Origin: Phyto melanocephala
Lineage: Eukaryota; Arthropoda; Insecta; Diptera; Rhinophoridae
Assembly (NCBI GenBank): GCA_941918925.1
Contig: OW799233.1
Coordinates: 111,721,833 to 111,785,832, forward strand
Reading direction: 5' to 3'
Length of the DNA stretch: 64,000 nt
Of the stretch, positions 10,143-22,370 are shown piece after piece. A program made the translations under genes and the position numbers. A model generated the notes under the pieces. That model searched no databases. It was not told where the DNA came from and was given only the letters and a program-made list of their open reading frames with translations. Numbering within the stretch: position 1 is the first letter of the stretch; each line of letters begins with the position of its first letter.

Positions 10143-10350
10143 TCCCTCTGGACTAGTAAGTAGTGTGCTGGTCTGCTAGTCTGGGGATTGCGGGTTCGAT
10201 TCCCGCCAGAGACTCTGGACAGGTCTGCTTCTCTTTCTCTTCTTTTATATCCTATTCAGGTATCACAAAGGGATCAATATAATGGACCCAGGTGAGCTGC
10301 ACAGCAGCTGCGTGTTCTACCTACCTACCATGTGTGGGTACCATAAGAAT
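10143..10350 (+). mobile_element. tRNA-derived SINE
   Basis: The 5' part resembles a tRNA: an A-box-like stretch, then GCGGGTTCGATTCCCGC, a perfect T-arm and B box, followed by CAGAGACT. The anticodon stem does not pair, so it is not a working tRNA gene. A non-tRNA body of about 135 bp follows. A shorter, decayed relative lies at 61268-61335. Confidence 0.7.
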
Positions 10351-11225
10351 GTTTTATCACATTCATTATTTTTCAAAAATTTGTGCAAATGTGGTGTGCA
10401 AGTTTCCTATATATTGATGAATTGTTAAGAGATCAACACTTTTAAAGCACATTTAAAAGTGACGTCTATTGGAGTTTTCTTTAGAGTTAATGTCAAAAGA
10501 TTTTAAGAAAATGGCCGAATTAAGACAGATTTCTACATTTCGCTTTAATAAAATTATAAATACTGTTCATTTAGGGTTTAACTTTAACTAACAGATCCTG
10601 TAGCCTACACTTAGAAAAGTTACAGTATGCATTAATTATGAGTATGAAAAGTTTCTAAATAAATTCCCATCACACAATCTTCAATAATTAAGTCGATAAG
10701 GGCAACTTCGAAAGTTTAATATTCTTAAATACTTTTTTCTTAGGGATTTAACTACATTTAATAACTAATTCAAAGTTTTTTTTCTTGTTTTTCATAACCT
10801 CACACAGTTAACCTCAAATTAATGAACATGTTTTGTTTTTTGTATTAATAAGATATTGTTATGATTTTCTTTCATAATTTGAAGTAAATATTTTGCATTG
10901 TGTGTTTGTGTGCGGTGTACTAACTGAAATTTCATTAATTAACATTAATAATTTAAATAGCTATTGATTTTAAAGGCTTTTATTGAAAACATAATAAAAT
11001 TTGTTTAGATGATTTTTGTTATTTTAAAATATTATAAAAGTATTATAGAGCAATTAGAGCAGTTTGTTAAATGAATTAAGGCTGTAGTGAACACAACTAA
11101 ACTTTTTGAACTTTTAAATTGATTGTTTTGGTGTGGTGTACAGTTTCCATATAGATAAAGTTTTTTAACATTATGTGGTTATAGGAGCCCAACTACTTCA
11201 TTTGTATATAGTTGTATACTAGTTT
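10351..11225. other. AT-rich non-coding sequence
   Basis: No gene or clear repeat is seen. It ends at a CTACCCAGCGGT motif that recurs inverted near 15250. Confidence 0.4.
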
Positions 11226-11699
11226 AAATACTACCCAGCGGTAAAAGGTATGGGTAAGCAGGCCTTATTTAGAGTCAATTAGCGAACACAAGGACTCCTT
11301 ATCCCATTAAATGCTTATTTATTTTTTACACTCGGTGGGATATAAAGAATGTGCTTCCACACTCGCTTCCAAAAACATGGCTTCTAAAAGAACTTCTGAT
11401 CAACCCTCGTTGGAAGACCTGTTAAAAGACTTTCGAATAAAGGCCTTTTTTGAACCTTTCATATGACAATCTGTTAGAAGACCTTCTTAACTTTAAGCAG
11501 ACCCGGTCCGTGTTGCTGGCCCTAAGCAAACATAAGTCTTGTATTACTACACGATTTAAGTTAAGCTTTTAACGAAATTTACGGCCTTCAAATAAAAATC
11601 CATGGAATACCTATCATAAAGTTTTTTTACAGAATAACTTACATATGGTGTAGGCATGGGCTCTATCTAAAAAGAAAACGTGTATTTAAGGCAAATTGG

Positions 11700-12597
11700 A
11701 AATTATATATTTATATATTACTTCATCTTAAGGCCAGTGGAGAGACAATGCTTTTTGTTTTTTTATTTGGTGTAAAAACGTATAAATTTTTTGGCGTGCC
11801 AACTCAAGAGCAAGCCACATACAACTGGCCGTGTGAAAAACATGAATTTTCCAAAATTAGCCAGCAATAGTCAATGATTGGCTTTGTGCTTTGTTGTTGG
11901 TAATAGCAAAGGCAAGACGCAAAGGGAATTGGAGCCGCTTGAATTGAAATGGTAAATCGTTGGAAATTATCGGAATTCGTGGAAGAAGTACGTCTTCGCC
12001 TTTGAATCTGCCACCGAAGAATGTTGCCTCGATTAAATTTGGTGAACAGATTTTGATGGTCAATCTGGTTTCGTTGCATAACTTTGGTGCGTTTAAGTTG
12101 CGAATAAAAATTTCCGGTGATCCAACCTTTAATGTTAGTACATGCGGTGGCATTCCGGGTGGTTGCAATGAATTCAAAAATTCAGTGGGATAATTAACGG
12201 CTTGTTCTTCATCCGTTACTGGGTCGATCGATTTGTATTTGATTAATTTGCCGGGCAGTCTCAATTGAATTTGCTCATTGAGGTGTATTTTTTAAATAAA
12301 CCGAAAACTCGAATTTTTTTAATGCAACATAACCGATTTAAGAGTTTGATATCTCGTTTTAAAAAACTTGACAACGCATTTCACAAAAAATTAAAAGAAG
12401 AAAAAAAAAATAAATATATGTACATGTTATTGGTGGTGCAATATGAAAATTGGATTTTGCGACGCCCCTTCACCCACAGACCAATAATCAAAAATCAGTC
12501 TTTACAGTGTCACAAATCGGTCCGGCCGTTTTGGAGTCCATAAGTTACATACATACATACATACATACGTACATCTTATTTTAAATATATAGAAGAA
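11700..12597 (-). mobile_element. Decayed Helitron fragment
   Basis: On the minus strand the right edge reads TCTTCTTCTATATATTTAAAA, then a CGGACCGATTTGTG block similar to the 5' ends of the better Helitrons at 24780 and 50969. The C-terminus of a Helitron helicase follows (separate entry). A (TACA)n run lies at 12546-12570. The 3' end was not fixed. Confidence 0.6.
11745..12264 (-). pseudogene. Helitron Rep/helicase, C-terminal relic
   Basis: The minus strand has 135 open codons containing YPTEFLNSLQPPGMPPHVL, LCNETRLTIK, GEDVLLPRIPII and PFQFKRLQFPLRLAFAITNN, the C-terminal motifs of the Pif1-family helicase of Helitrons. A stop, a frameshift and then SHGQLYVACS and VGTPKNLYV follow, which complete the usual ending. 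Only about 170 of well over 1000 codons remain. The intact protein unwinds DNA for rolling-circle transposition. The helicase call is secure; nothing here could be active. Confidence 0.85.
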
Positions 12598-12964
12598 GAT
12601 AAAGTTAATTAATTCAATTATTTTTAAATTTAAATAACACGATAACAATTCAGACTTAAAAGATAAATATCATATTTTAAATTTTTGTTCTTTCTTTAAT
12701 TAAGCACTGTTAAACTCACTAAAAAAATTCTTTATTTATGAATAACTTATATGTGTAGGTATAAAAACATCAATTTTTTAAATTATATGTTAACATGTTT
12801 CAATTTAAATAAAGAAAAACAAAAAAGAAAAATAGAACAGAACTATCGACATGTTTAAGTAAAACGTCTGTCGAATGATCAATAAAAATACATTATATTA
12901 AATTTATATTCTTATAATAATACATTTGGCAAAAAAAAAAAAAAAAAAAAAACTATAAAGTTTC

Positions 12965-14258
12965 AATTTAAGATATTTAATTAAATTCAGTAATCAAAAA
13001 TTTTCTATAACTTAATGCAGATTTTATAAAATTAACTAAATTTCGCCAGTCTCCATCCTCTTGTCCATTCAGAATGTTTATAACTTCTTCTTCGCTTAGC
13101 GTTAATTTTCTAAAGTTCGCAATTCTAAATTCATTAAGTGCCGGACAGATACCCAAGAAATGTTGGAATGTTTCGCATTCGTTCATATTGCATAACGTAC
13201 AGTTGACATGTGCATTTAGTTCTGCAAATTGGTTGTATTTCAACTCAATCAGCCCACCTCGCGCTTTTAAAATCCATGTAATTGTACTTATACTGAGGTT
13301 TGAATTGACGTACTGTATTCCTCTTTGGTGATCTAAATATTTGTATATGCGTGTACTGCTTTCATTTTTTTCTTCGTAATCTTTCATTCAAAGAATTTGT
13401 TTTTAACGTATTTAATAGCTGGTTGGTAAAATAATTCCACTGTAATTGAGTCTGGATTACTTCCGGCCAAAGCAAGTTCAGTGAAAGAGCTCTAGATTTT
13501 AATTCTTTCACCCAAAAAAGGTTTCGACGTAACATTACTAAGGAGAGTTGGTGAGGCAATCTATTTTCTTCATATATAAACATTATTCTGTTTATGTAAT
13601 CTAGATTTAGCGCCAATGTAAACAAGTGACTTTCTTCAGCTGCAGTTTCTAACATTAGTATATAGCTTGGAGTAAAACTTGGCAGTTTCAATATTCGCTT
13701 CATAAAATAACGTTGAAGTTTATCTACTTCGTCAAAAAGGCTGAAACCCCAAACCTGGGCTGCATATGATTGTATTGCCCGGCATTCTGCTAGATAAACT
13801 TTCCACTTCATTTCTAAATTTATTTCCGGTTTATCTACAAAACTCTTCCACGTTGAATTTATTGCATTTTTTGCCTGTGAATTTCTTTTTTCAATATGCT
13901 TATTAAATTTTAACTTTGGCGTAAATACAACCCCAAGATAATTAAATTCGGACGCTATTTTAACTTCTGCGCCATTGAAAAACCATTTTCTTCATTTCTA
14001 AGTCTGCCGCCATTTCTAAATACTAGAATTTCAGATTTATTTAAGTTTACTTCTAAATTCCAAATTCTGCAGTACTCTTCTAGATTTTTAATCATATTTT
14101 GCAACGTACCGACATCATCAGCTACTATGACAATATCATCAGCGTATAATAAAAGTCGAATATTTAAATTTTCTACCATCAGTCCACCTTCCAAGCATTC
14201 GTGTAAATCGTTTATGTATAAAGTAAATAGTAATGGAGAAATCAAACATCCTTAAACT
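12965..14258 (-). mobile_element. 5'-truncated LINE (non-LTR retrotransposon)
   Basis: The minus strand begins inside the RT domain (GCLISPLLFTLYINDL at about 14254) and runs through the C-terminal domain to about 12977. The left end has no A-tail in the right orientation; the 21-base A run at about 12932-12952 is on the plus strand. 5' truncation is usual for LINE copies. Confidence 0.82.
12977..14253 (-). pseudogene. LINE reverse transcriptase and C-terminal domain
   Basis: There are three overlapping reading pieces on the minus strand. Piece one (13985-14253) has LISPLLFTLYINDL and LLLYADDIVIVADD, the YADD catalytic motif. After one missing base near 13980, piece two (about 13365-13984) has SEFNYLGVVFTPKLKF, SYAAQVWGF and TPSYILMLETA. 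After another shift near 13370, piece three (12977-13370) ends in a C-x2-C...H...C cluster (CTLCNMNECETFQHFLGIC), a zinc-knuckle-like C-terminus seen in several insect LINE clades. The exact clade is uncertain. Two frameshifts make it inactive. Confidence 0.82.
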
Positions 14259-14335
14259 CACTATTTTCAAGGTTTTTTCTTTTGTTTTTTTTTGTTTCCT
14301 TTACACGGCATGATCACGACGGTCATATTATTTTT

Positions 14336-15017
14336 TCTAAAACAATATTTGGTTGTCGAAAACAACTAATAGTTATTTTTGTTTCATTTCATCATATATT
14401 TTGTCACGATAATAAAACATTTGTTTGAATTGTATCATTTAATGATTACTTTTCGTAAAAATTTCAAAATGGTTATCATTTAAAAATAGTATGATTTAAA
14501 AAAATTAATTTGACAAAAATAAAATTATATTCAAAAGCATTATAAATTACAAATAATCATTAAATAATAGGTGAGACAACTGTATGATTACAAATTAATC
14601 AAGCTATGATTTTTTTTTTAATAATAATTTGATTTCAATTCTTCTTCTTCTTGCTGAATAAATTTTTATTATTTTAAAAGTTTGAGATGTCAAAAAAAAG
14701 AACAAAAATTTTGAAAAATCAAAAAAAATTTAAAAATAAACGTGAAAATGTTAAAAAAAAATTGGCAAAAAAATTGCAATTAAATTGGTGAGTACAATCA
14801 ATGTGTGCATGTTACAGCAAAAGACAATAATTTGCCGCAAAAAAGGAAAAAATTGTCGATTTCAATTGTAGCCATATATATGATTATTGAATGATACTTT
14901 AATTAAACATAATAATGATAACTGGTAACCATTATTATTTTAAACATAATCATACAATTCAATCATAGTATGTTGCTCTTCGATTATGGTTACCACAACC
15001 ATATTTTTTCTTTGCGT
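14336..15017. repeat. AT-rich dispersed repeat ending in ACCACAACCATATTTTTTC
   Basis: The right end (14942-15017) matches 55272-55350, and 47706-47765 in inverse orientation. A weaker related stretch lies near 14336-14370. The family is unknown. The interior holds only AT-rich sequence with ATTATTTTAAA-like motifs. Confidence 0.45.
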
Positions 15018-15263
15018 GTAAGTAACGGTTTAAACACTTTTTGTTGTTGATAAGAATAAAAAAAAAAATAAAAAAATACATGCGACAATGTACAACTTCC
15101 TTCCCTTCTTAAAGAAAAGGAAGTTAGAATAACTATCAGATCTTTAGAATAGAGTTCAGAGGTCTTATGGAAGGTGTTTTAATGCTGGCTGGGTAGACTG
15201 ATATTGCAAATCTAAAAGGTGTAAGTAGACCTTCCAGAAGGCCCTATTGAATTTAACCGCTGG

Positions 15264-17098
15264 GTAGTTATTATTAGAGAGTAGTGAGTTCTTACCTCAC
15301 ACATACTAAAACAAATAAAAAATTAATGTAAAAAAGCAACTTAAATAAAGCTAAAGATTCACACCACGCAGTGAACGATTTTTCGCATCGCCTCTCGCGT
15401 AAGCCTATCTCAAAAAAGCTCGACCAACACCAAAGATGCCAGTTTGATCTGATCAAAGTAGAATTGGAAAATTTTTTTAACTTAAGCAAAAGTGATTTTT
15501 TTCTTAATTTTTGATAAATGATTATTTTTGGTCAAAACACAAAGTTGAAAAAATAAAATAATTTTATTAATATATGTTCCTTAAGACTTTATCAAATAAA
15601 AATTTTATATGCACTTGAGACCTTCAAATGTTGTTAATAACTTTTAATGTTAATGCATGGTATTCAACTGATATAATGAAGAAGACTAGAGGCTTATGTT
15701 AAATAGGTTGAATTTAAAACAGTCCTTTCTGAAACCAAATTTAATATGCTTGCATTTATATTACGTAAAATGCCAACATTAAGCAACTAAGTTAATTTTG
15801 ATCTACACTTTGTAATACCTTTCTTTAGATATTAATACTAATGTACTATTAAAGTATTTGGAAACATTTAAACACGTTTAACACAAATTAATCGTAAAAA
15901 CTTTTTTATAGCAGTCAAATTTGAACTTTAATAAATTGTAAAATATAACTATTTTTTATCTCTTTTATATTAAGGTATTTGAAAATTTATTTTTTTTATA
16001 TTACAATCATTTAATTTATACTTGGAAAGGCACTTTGAGGAAATTTTAGGTTTTGGTAGGCTTTGGTCCGTTTTTATAAAATAAATCATTTTTATTAATT
16101 TTTAAGGAAAATTATTTACGTTGTGGCATTCCTGATTAAGGTAGTTGTTGAAAGCGGTGTAAATACTTTTGTACTCTTGAATTGAAATCCAATTTGTATG
16201 TATTCTCTCTTATTTTTGAATTATTGTATTTATATCATTTAAATATTTAAATTTGTACTAAACTAATATTTAATTTTTTTTGTATAAATTATGATCAATA
16301 TTCCCATTCCTGCATGTCATATTCTCCATCTCTCCATTTTTGAACACATAAGTAGTAAATAAAAGAATGTTAGTTGTATGAAACAAATCCCTTGTTGTTC
16401 ATATTTAATTAATAGGAGGTCAGGTATCCCCTCTTGTTGTCTTATTACCGACCCCCTTTTCCAGCAACAAATTGCTCTTCAGTCAATTTGTTAATTGTAC
16501 GTTTGTAATCTTTATAAACTATCTTCCATAAAATTACAATCTTTGTACTTCCATTCCTTTATAAACATTTTTGAAGATATATTTTAAAATTTTATAATAG
16601 TTTAAACAGTAGTAGTACATTGTAAGTTACAGAGCGTGAAGCGTATTTTAGGATGTTCGGATGCATACAATGCAAAAGGTTTATGTTCTACTTTTTTAAG
16701 TGTCGTGAGCGGCGAGAGAATAACTCAACCAACTGAATTTGAATGCCAGGGATGGAAAATTATCTATATATTTTTGAATAATTTTATCAATAATTCTGTT
16801 TGTTCTTATATTTATTAGCTTCTATTTTCATAGAAAAAAGTTTAAAAAGAACGTATGCTTTCGTAATAAATTTTAAAACTATTGACAAGAATACAATTGA
16901 ATTCTTTAAATAAATCTTTCATGAAAAAATTTTGCATTTGTTATCGATGACATTTGCCTTATTAGCGCCGTCTCTTAACTTATGTAATTTATTAATCATA
17001 AAGCGTAGTATGTAAGTTAAAACGCAAAAAGCGATGGAGGTAAAAAGGGTGTATTTGTGTATGGAGTGACGTGAGAACACGTGGTGTGAAGTTTCAGC
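15264..17098. other. AT-rich non-coding sequence
   Basis: Open stretches at 15292-15489 and 16636-16818 have no recognisable motif and are read as chance frames. Confidence 0.4.
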
Positions 17099-17833
17099 TT
17101 ACCCTGCATTTACTCATGAAAGTCCACTTTCATGTAAATTTCTTGTGCGTTTACACAGGAAAGTGAAATTTCATTTTAAAAATTTCGTCAAAGCGTAGAA
17201 TCGCAATAATTGCTATACATTTTACATTGATGCGCTTAATTTGCCTCCATTTTTATACCCGCCACCAAAAAAAATGGTGGGGGTATATTCATTTTGTCAT
17301 TGCGTTTGTAACACATCGAAATATCCATTTAAGACCCCATAAAGTATATATATTCTGAATCAGGGTTTGATTTGATGACGATCCGTCCGTCTGTCCGTCT
17401 GTTGAAAGCACGATAGAGGTCGCTCAAATTTTGCCAGAATCTTTCTTATAGACAAGGTTTGTTTGGTATTGGGCTAAATCGGAATATAAGAAAGAGAGTT
17501 ATAGCTCGAAAAGCAAGAGTAGGTCGAAAAAACCGTGTCCTTCGAACATCGAATAAAATGGAATTGTGTCCAAACGCCTTAACGTAGACTCATGAAACTT
17601 CGAATATATATTTCCTGGGTAAAGACAATATTTTTCCTTGAAAATTATCTAAATCTATCTATTAGGAAAGGAGTTATCGATAAAAATGTACGAACATTTA
17701 TACCGCACAGTGTATTTTTCGGTATATTTAAAAACAAAAACGTCATAAAAGCAACAAAATTGGATGTACGACTCTGAAATTTTGCACACATGGCTTTTTG
17801 GTCAAATGCTTTGTTCTAATGGGAAATCAATGT

Positions 17834-18600
17834 GCCACGCCCACTTTTACGCCCTCCTCCCATATAACGTTTTACCCAAAATTCATATTATTTCTCTATT
17901 AATATAGATTTTGGAATAATAAAGGACTATATTGAAACATCTAGGTAGTACTCATTGGCAAAAATAACTTTGACACGCCTACTATAACGCCCACTTTTCA
18001 CGTTATCTACCGTTAATGAAATTTAAATGCTCATAAAACCGCCAAAATAGAAGTATGATGATAAAACTTGCTACGTATATCCCTCTAGGCACTTTTATTA
18101 CTGTGCCAAAAAATTAGGGTGCCACGCCCACTTTTACGCCCACCTCCCATATAACGTTTTACCTAAAATTCATATAATTTCTATGTTAACAAAGATTTTG
18201 GAATAACAAAGAGCTATATTGAAACATCTAAGTAGTGCTCATTCGCAGAAGCAACTTTGACATGCCTACTATAACGCCCACTTTTCACGTTATATACCGT
18301 TAATGAAATTTAAAAGCTCATAAACTGCTAAAATTAGAGGTATGATGATCAGATTTGCTACTTATATCCTTCTAGGCAATGTCATTACTGTGCCAAAAAG
18401 TTTAGGTGACACGCCTATTTTAACGCCTACCTCCCATATAAAGGTTTATTTTAAATTCATGTAATTTCTCTATTGACAAATTTTTTGGGAAAATAAAGGA
18501 CTATATTGAAATATCTAAGTTGTATTTATTAGCAGAAACTTTATTGACACGCCTACTTTAACGCCCACTTTCAGTTAAAAACTACATTTACAAAAACATT
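17834..18600 (+). repeat. Tandem 287 bp units in DINE copy A
   Basis: GCCACGCCCACTTTTACGCC recurs with the same spacing: 17834, 18121 and (diverged) 18408, 287 bases apart each time. The third unit is cut short. Each unit has an internal second GCCCACTTTTCACGTT core. Confidence 0.85.
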
Positions 18601-18622
18601 TAAGTAGCATATCGAAGTTATA

Positions 18623-19195
18623 AAGGGTGGCTAAATTTTAAGGGCCGATGTTGAATTTAAATAAAACACAAATTATTTAGGAAATTATTATTATTTAACA
18701 AAATATCGGCCAAATGGCCGCCCCCCATCCTTGGCGCCTTTCCTCTATCTGATTGTCCAAATTTTCAATGACAATGTTGTTGCTCAATTGTTGGGCTTGA
18801 TGATGAGTCGAGGTTGACTGCTCTTTTGCCACACTATCGCAAAAAACAGCAATGGTTCCCATTCAACGAACTAAGAAGGAATACACAGATTTTCTAACAT
18901 TTTATACAGACATGTTTTGCAGAAATTTAAACATTTTTTACAATTCTCCCGATTGTGGACGAATTTGAACGATTATGTTGATCAAAAGAAATACGAAGTG
19001 CACAAAATGCATTTTGATTTGAAAGCAAATTTTTAAAAAAAACCTGAATAACTTTAACGCGTTGCTTATTTGCGTATTTTTTCACTGTTGAAATTAAGTT
19101 AGTCTGTGATTGAGAAATGTCAAATGAAATGCAAAAAAAACTTGTTGTTTGTGTGGCTCACCTTCAACATGGGCCCTTAAAATTTAACCACCCTC
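18623..19195. mobile_element. Mariner-derived MITE, copy 1
   Basis: The TIRs are 33 bp (start AAGGGTGGCTAAATTTTAAG) with three mismatches. TA flanks both ends (18621-18622, 19196-19197). Read on the minus strand the interior gives fragments such as NQNAFCALR and, later, GGHLADILL, the N-terminal and extreme C-terminal blocks of a mariner transposase. It is therefore an internal-deletion derivative of an autonomous mariner. Confidence 0.85.
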
Positions 19196-19724
19196 TACAA
19201 AGAAAGTGATACATATTTTATTATAAAGCGATTATTTCATAGCGATTAACAAAATAATAAATAATGTGCTTTAAATGTACACAAAATTGGTGATGGGTAT
19301 AAAAGATTCGGCACAGCCGAATATAGAGCTCTAGCTTGTTTTTACTACCTTTAGAGTTGCTAAGAATATTTCATACACAAATTTAAAAGACAATAGTTGA
19401 AAACAAGTAATTTTTGTTAATTTTTGATAAAATTATTGTTTTAAAATTACATCAATTGTATTCTTTATGTATATTTGAAGAATTATTTTACCACAATCCT
19501 GCAAATTTGTACAAGTTTTGTTAGTAGGCAACAGTGTTTACCAATTGTCACTTTACTTTCTTAAAAACGTCAAAACTAACTTTCTTGAAAAAATCGTTGA
19601 AATCTGAGTCGAAAGTAAAATGAATGTGAGTGCCTTAGTGAAGAAATGTGAGTGCGAACTTCAAGAAATTACTTTTATGTGTAAATGCTGGGTTAAGTAT
19701 GAAGCACTATGAAATTTTTCTTGT

Positions 19725-19800
19725 CTAAGCCGGAATTAAAACCAGGGTCTTTTGGTTTTGGAGCTTCACGCTCTAACTACTGCACTAGAACACTATTATT
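19725..19800 (-). mobile_element. Possible tRNA-like SINE fragment
   Basis: The minus strand reads TAGTTAGAGCGTGAAGCTC (A-box-like) and CTGGTTTTAATTCCGG (B-box-like), spaced as in a tRNA. The arms do not pair well. Confidence 0.4.
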
Positions 19801-22370
19801 TTAAACTGATATTAATAAGAGTTCAGTTTGAACAACAAAGTATGGTTCAATTTTGCGATGTTTAAATGGCGAGCTTATGTATTTTCAGTAAATGCAAGAG
19901 ATCTCACTTTTGCTACATACTTGTTACAACTAGTTGTGTTATTGGTCTCAAACGTTATTAGCTCAAAATTTAGCTACAGGCTTATCAGGTTTGAATCAGC
20001 TTAAACAAATGTTTATTATGGCCATGAAGTTTTATAGCTACATTTGAAAAGTTCATTTTTGTTAACTTTCTCTTTTAACTGTTTTCCTTCAAAATCACAC
20101 AGTGAAACATTTTTCTAGGTGTACTTATTATTAAATTTGTAAAAAAAAATTATTTAACAACATATAAGCGAATATTTAACAAAACATATGTAAAAAGTCT
20201 TATATCCTATGTCCCTGTGGGTAAATATTTGCTGAAACTTACAACCTTTAAAATAACCTTTCTTTGTGTGGAATATTAAACAATCCTTGTTTTAATGCGA
20301 TTACATTTTAAAATTGCTGATAATAAAAAAATCTGCAGGCAGGAAATAGTTTTGATTGCTCGGCTTATCTTTTTAATAAACTTAATAAATATTATGTGTA
20401 TGCTTGCACAGGCGAAGGTACGCAAGGAAAATGAGTAAGAAGGGCTTAAAAACTTTTAATAAATCTCTCAACTTTAAAACATAAAACAAACATTGAACGT
20501 AAATTGCCCATAAACACAGCAGCCGCAACATATCAGGGAGTTACTATTTATGTTGTGAAGTAAAGAAACATGTCTACATAGATGTAGACACGAAAACCTT
20601 ATATATGCAAAGTTGTCGTTATCGTCGTAGACAAAATTAAGGTTTAATTTAAGATTTTCTTAAAACATACGTAGCAGAACTCGTATTCACTTAAAACACA
20701 CATGCAGAATAGTACGAATTTGTAACATAATTATGTATGGTACGTACACTTGCTCACTTGAGACACCCACCCACCCAAAACGCACAAATATGTGTATGTG
20801 AGTGTATATGTTTTTAAGAACCTATAAAAGTTTTTGTTACAAAAGAAAGAAAAAAAAACATTTGGGATTTTTTGTTTGTTTTTGGTTTGCTCTTACCAAC
20901 TAACTAATGAAGGCATATTCTTAATTTTCTATAGAAGGAAAGTACTTAACCAGTTCTTAGAAAAACTTTTTTTTTTGCACCTATAAACAGTAGAATGACA
21001 GCATAGAAAATTTTACCTATACATCCGTTCATACAGTTGCGGTTATAATAATATCAACACTGAGTTTTATAATTGCCATATATTTGGACTTTGCTTGTAG
21101 CTTGTAATTGGCATAGCAATTATATAAAGGAAAGGGAGAGGTTTTATAAAGGTTGGATCCTTAATGCTTTCTTTGGCATTGAAATCTTTTTCTCGAGGAA
21201 GGCGAAATATTTGGATGTAACACTGGATAGGAAACTAACCTGCAATGATCAAATGAAATTAATAAAATAATAATACAGTAGACAAAAATTATTTTACATC
21301 AGTGTTAACGGCTACAGTTTAAATAGCCGGAATACAATACTTTTATTACTTCAATTTGAGCTTATGTCGACTTACATAGTTATTACTTTTTGCCACAGAT
21401 ATTAAAATTTATTCTTGTTGGAAGCAAATTATGGTATTACTTTCATACACTTGTATCGTTTATTATTTTTTTTTGAGTGGTATGTATTTGGTTTTCACTG
21501 TGCCGAACGGCAAGCTTTTACAGTGTTTATATGATGCTATTAAAACTTTCGTAAGTTTTAAATGGCTTTAAACTAAAAGAATCAAATAGCTTCTTATCAC
21601 AGCAATCAAAATATTTGTTTATAATTTTGATTAAAAGCGTAATTATTTTAAACAAGATTTCATTTAACTTATGTTACCAAATTTTTTTTAGTATAAGATA
21701 ATTTGGACAAAAAAAGTTGTTCAGAAGAAGTAACTATTTCTCTTATATTTGTTTATTTATCTGTTAAAAATGTGGGTACAAATTTAAATATATTTTGTCA
21801 GGAGTAAGACGGATCCTGTTTAAAACATAATATACGTTAACATATTTGCAATATGTACACAGGAAAAAATTATTGTTTAATATTTTATAATTAATTAACT
21901 AATTGTTTTTAAATTTAAATAATATTTTTAATTAATTAAATTAATTTTTTTAATTGAAAATAAATTTTTTATAAAAACCTTAAAAATTTCTGCCGGTTAA
22001 AAAAATTTTATTGAAAACATTTAATTTTTTGAAGGAAAAGTTCAACAAAATTATGATAAATCATATTAAATATGGAGAAAATTATTAAAATATTCAGAGC
22101 TAATTAGCAGATTAAAGTTCTAATAAGCACAAACATAGATAGCAAAAGAACAGACTTTGTTCTTAATAAATAAATTAGAGAGTTTTAATTCTATTGCATA
22201 AATGACTAAAGTCTGTGTTTCGTGTAGCCTGATTCATTTGGTTGGATTCTCACCTTGTTAGGTAAGTTATTATTTGAATTCCTTCACTCTGTTTGATCAA
22301 GATCTTATAACAGTAAAATTTCTTTGTGGCTAAGTCATGGAAAATATGATGTTTGGTTATTCCACAAAAA
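19801..22370. other. AT-rich non-coding sequence
   Basis: No coding region or recognised repeat is seen in this 2.6 kb stretch. Confidence 0.4.

Larger units (their letters stand above)
17255..19340 (+). mobile_element. DINE/Helentron-like repeat, copy A
   Basis: The left end is TATACCCGCCACC with a short hairpin (CCACCAAAA...ATGGTGG). The right end is ATTCGGCACAGCCGAAT, a hairpin, then CTCTAGCTTGTT. GTCCGTCTGTCCGTCTGTT near 17387 is the GTCY microsatellite typical of Drosophila DINE-1 elements (from memory). It contains three tandem 287 bp units and a nested mariner MITE. The empty site in 33258-33871 fixes both edges to within a few bases. Confidence 0.75.
17102..19692. mobile_element. TTA-flanked MITE (family E, copy 2), split by a nested insertion
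   Basis: The ends read CCCTGCATTTACTCATGAAAG and, inverted, CCCAGCATTTACACATAAAA. TTA flanks both sides (17099-17101 and 19693-19695). The uninterrupted sister copy is at 33258-33871. Bases 17255-19340 are a DINE-like insert absent from that copy. The 3 bp TTA duplication suggests a PIF/Harbinger-type MITE. Confidence 0.8.

Noticed and set aside
10143..10215. A functional tRNA gene
   Set aside because: The T-arm is perfect but the anticodon stem does not pair, the acceptor stem is imperfect and a SINE body follows.
12932..12952. Poly-A tail of the LINE at 12965-14258
   Set aside because: The A run is on the plus strand while the LINE reads on the minus strand, so it cannot be its tail.
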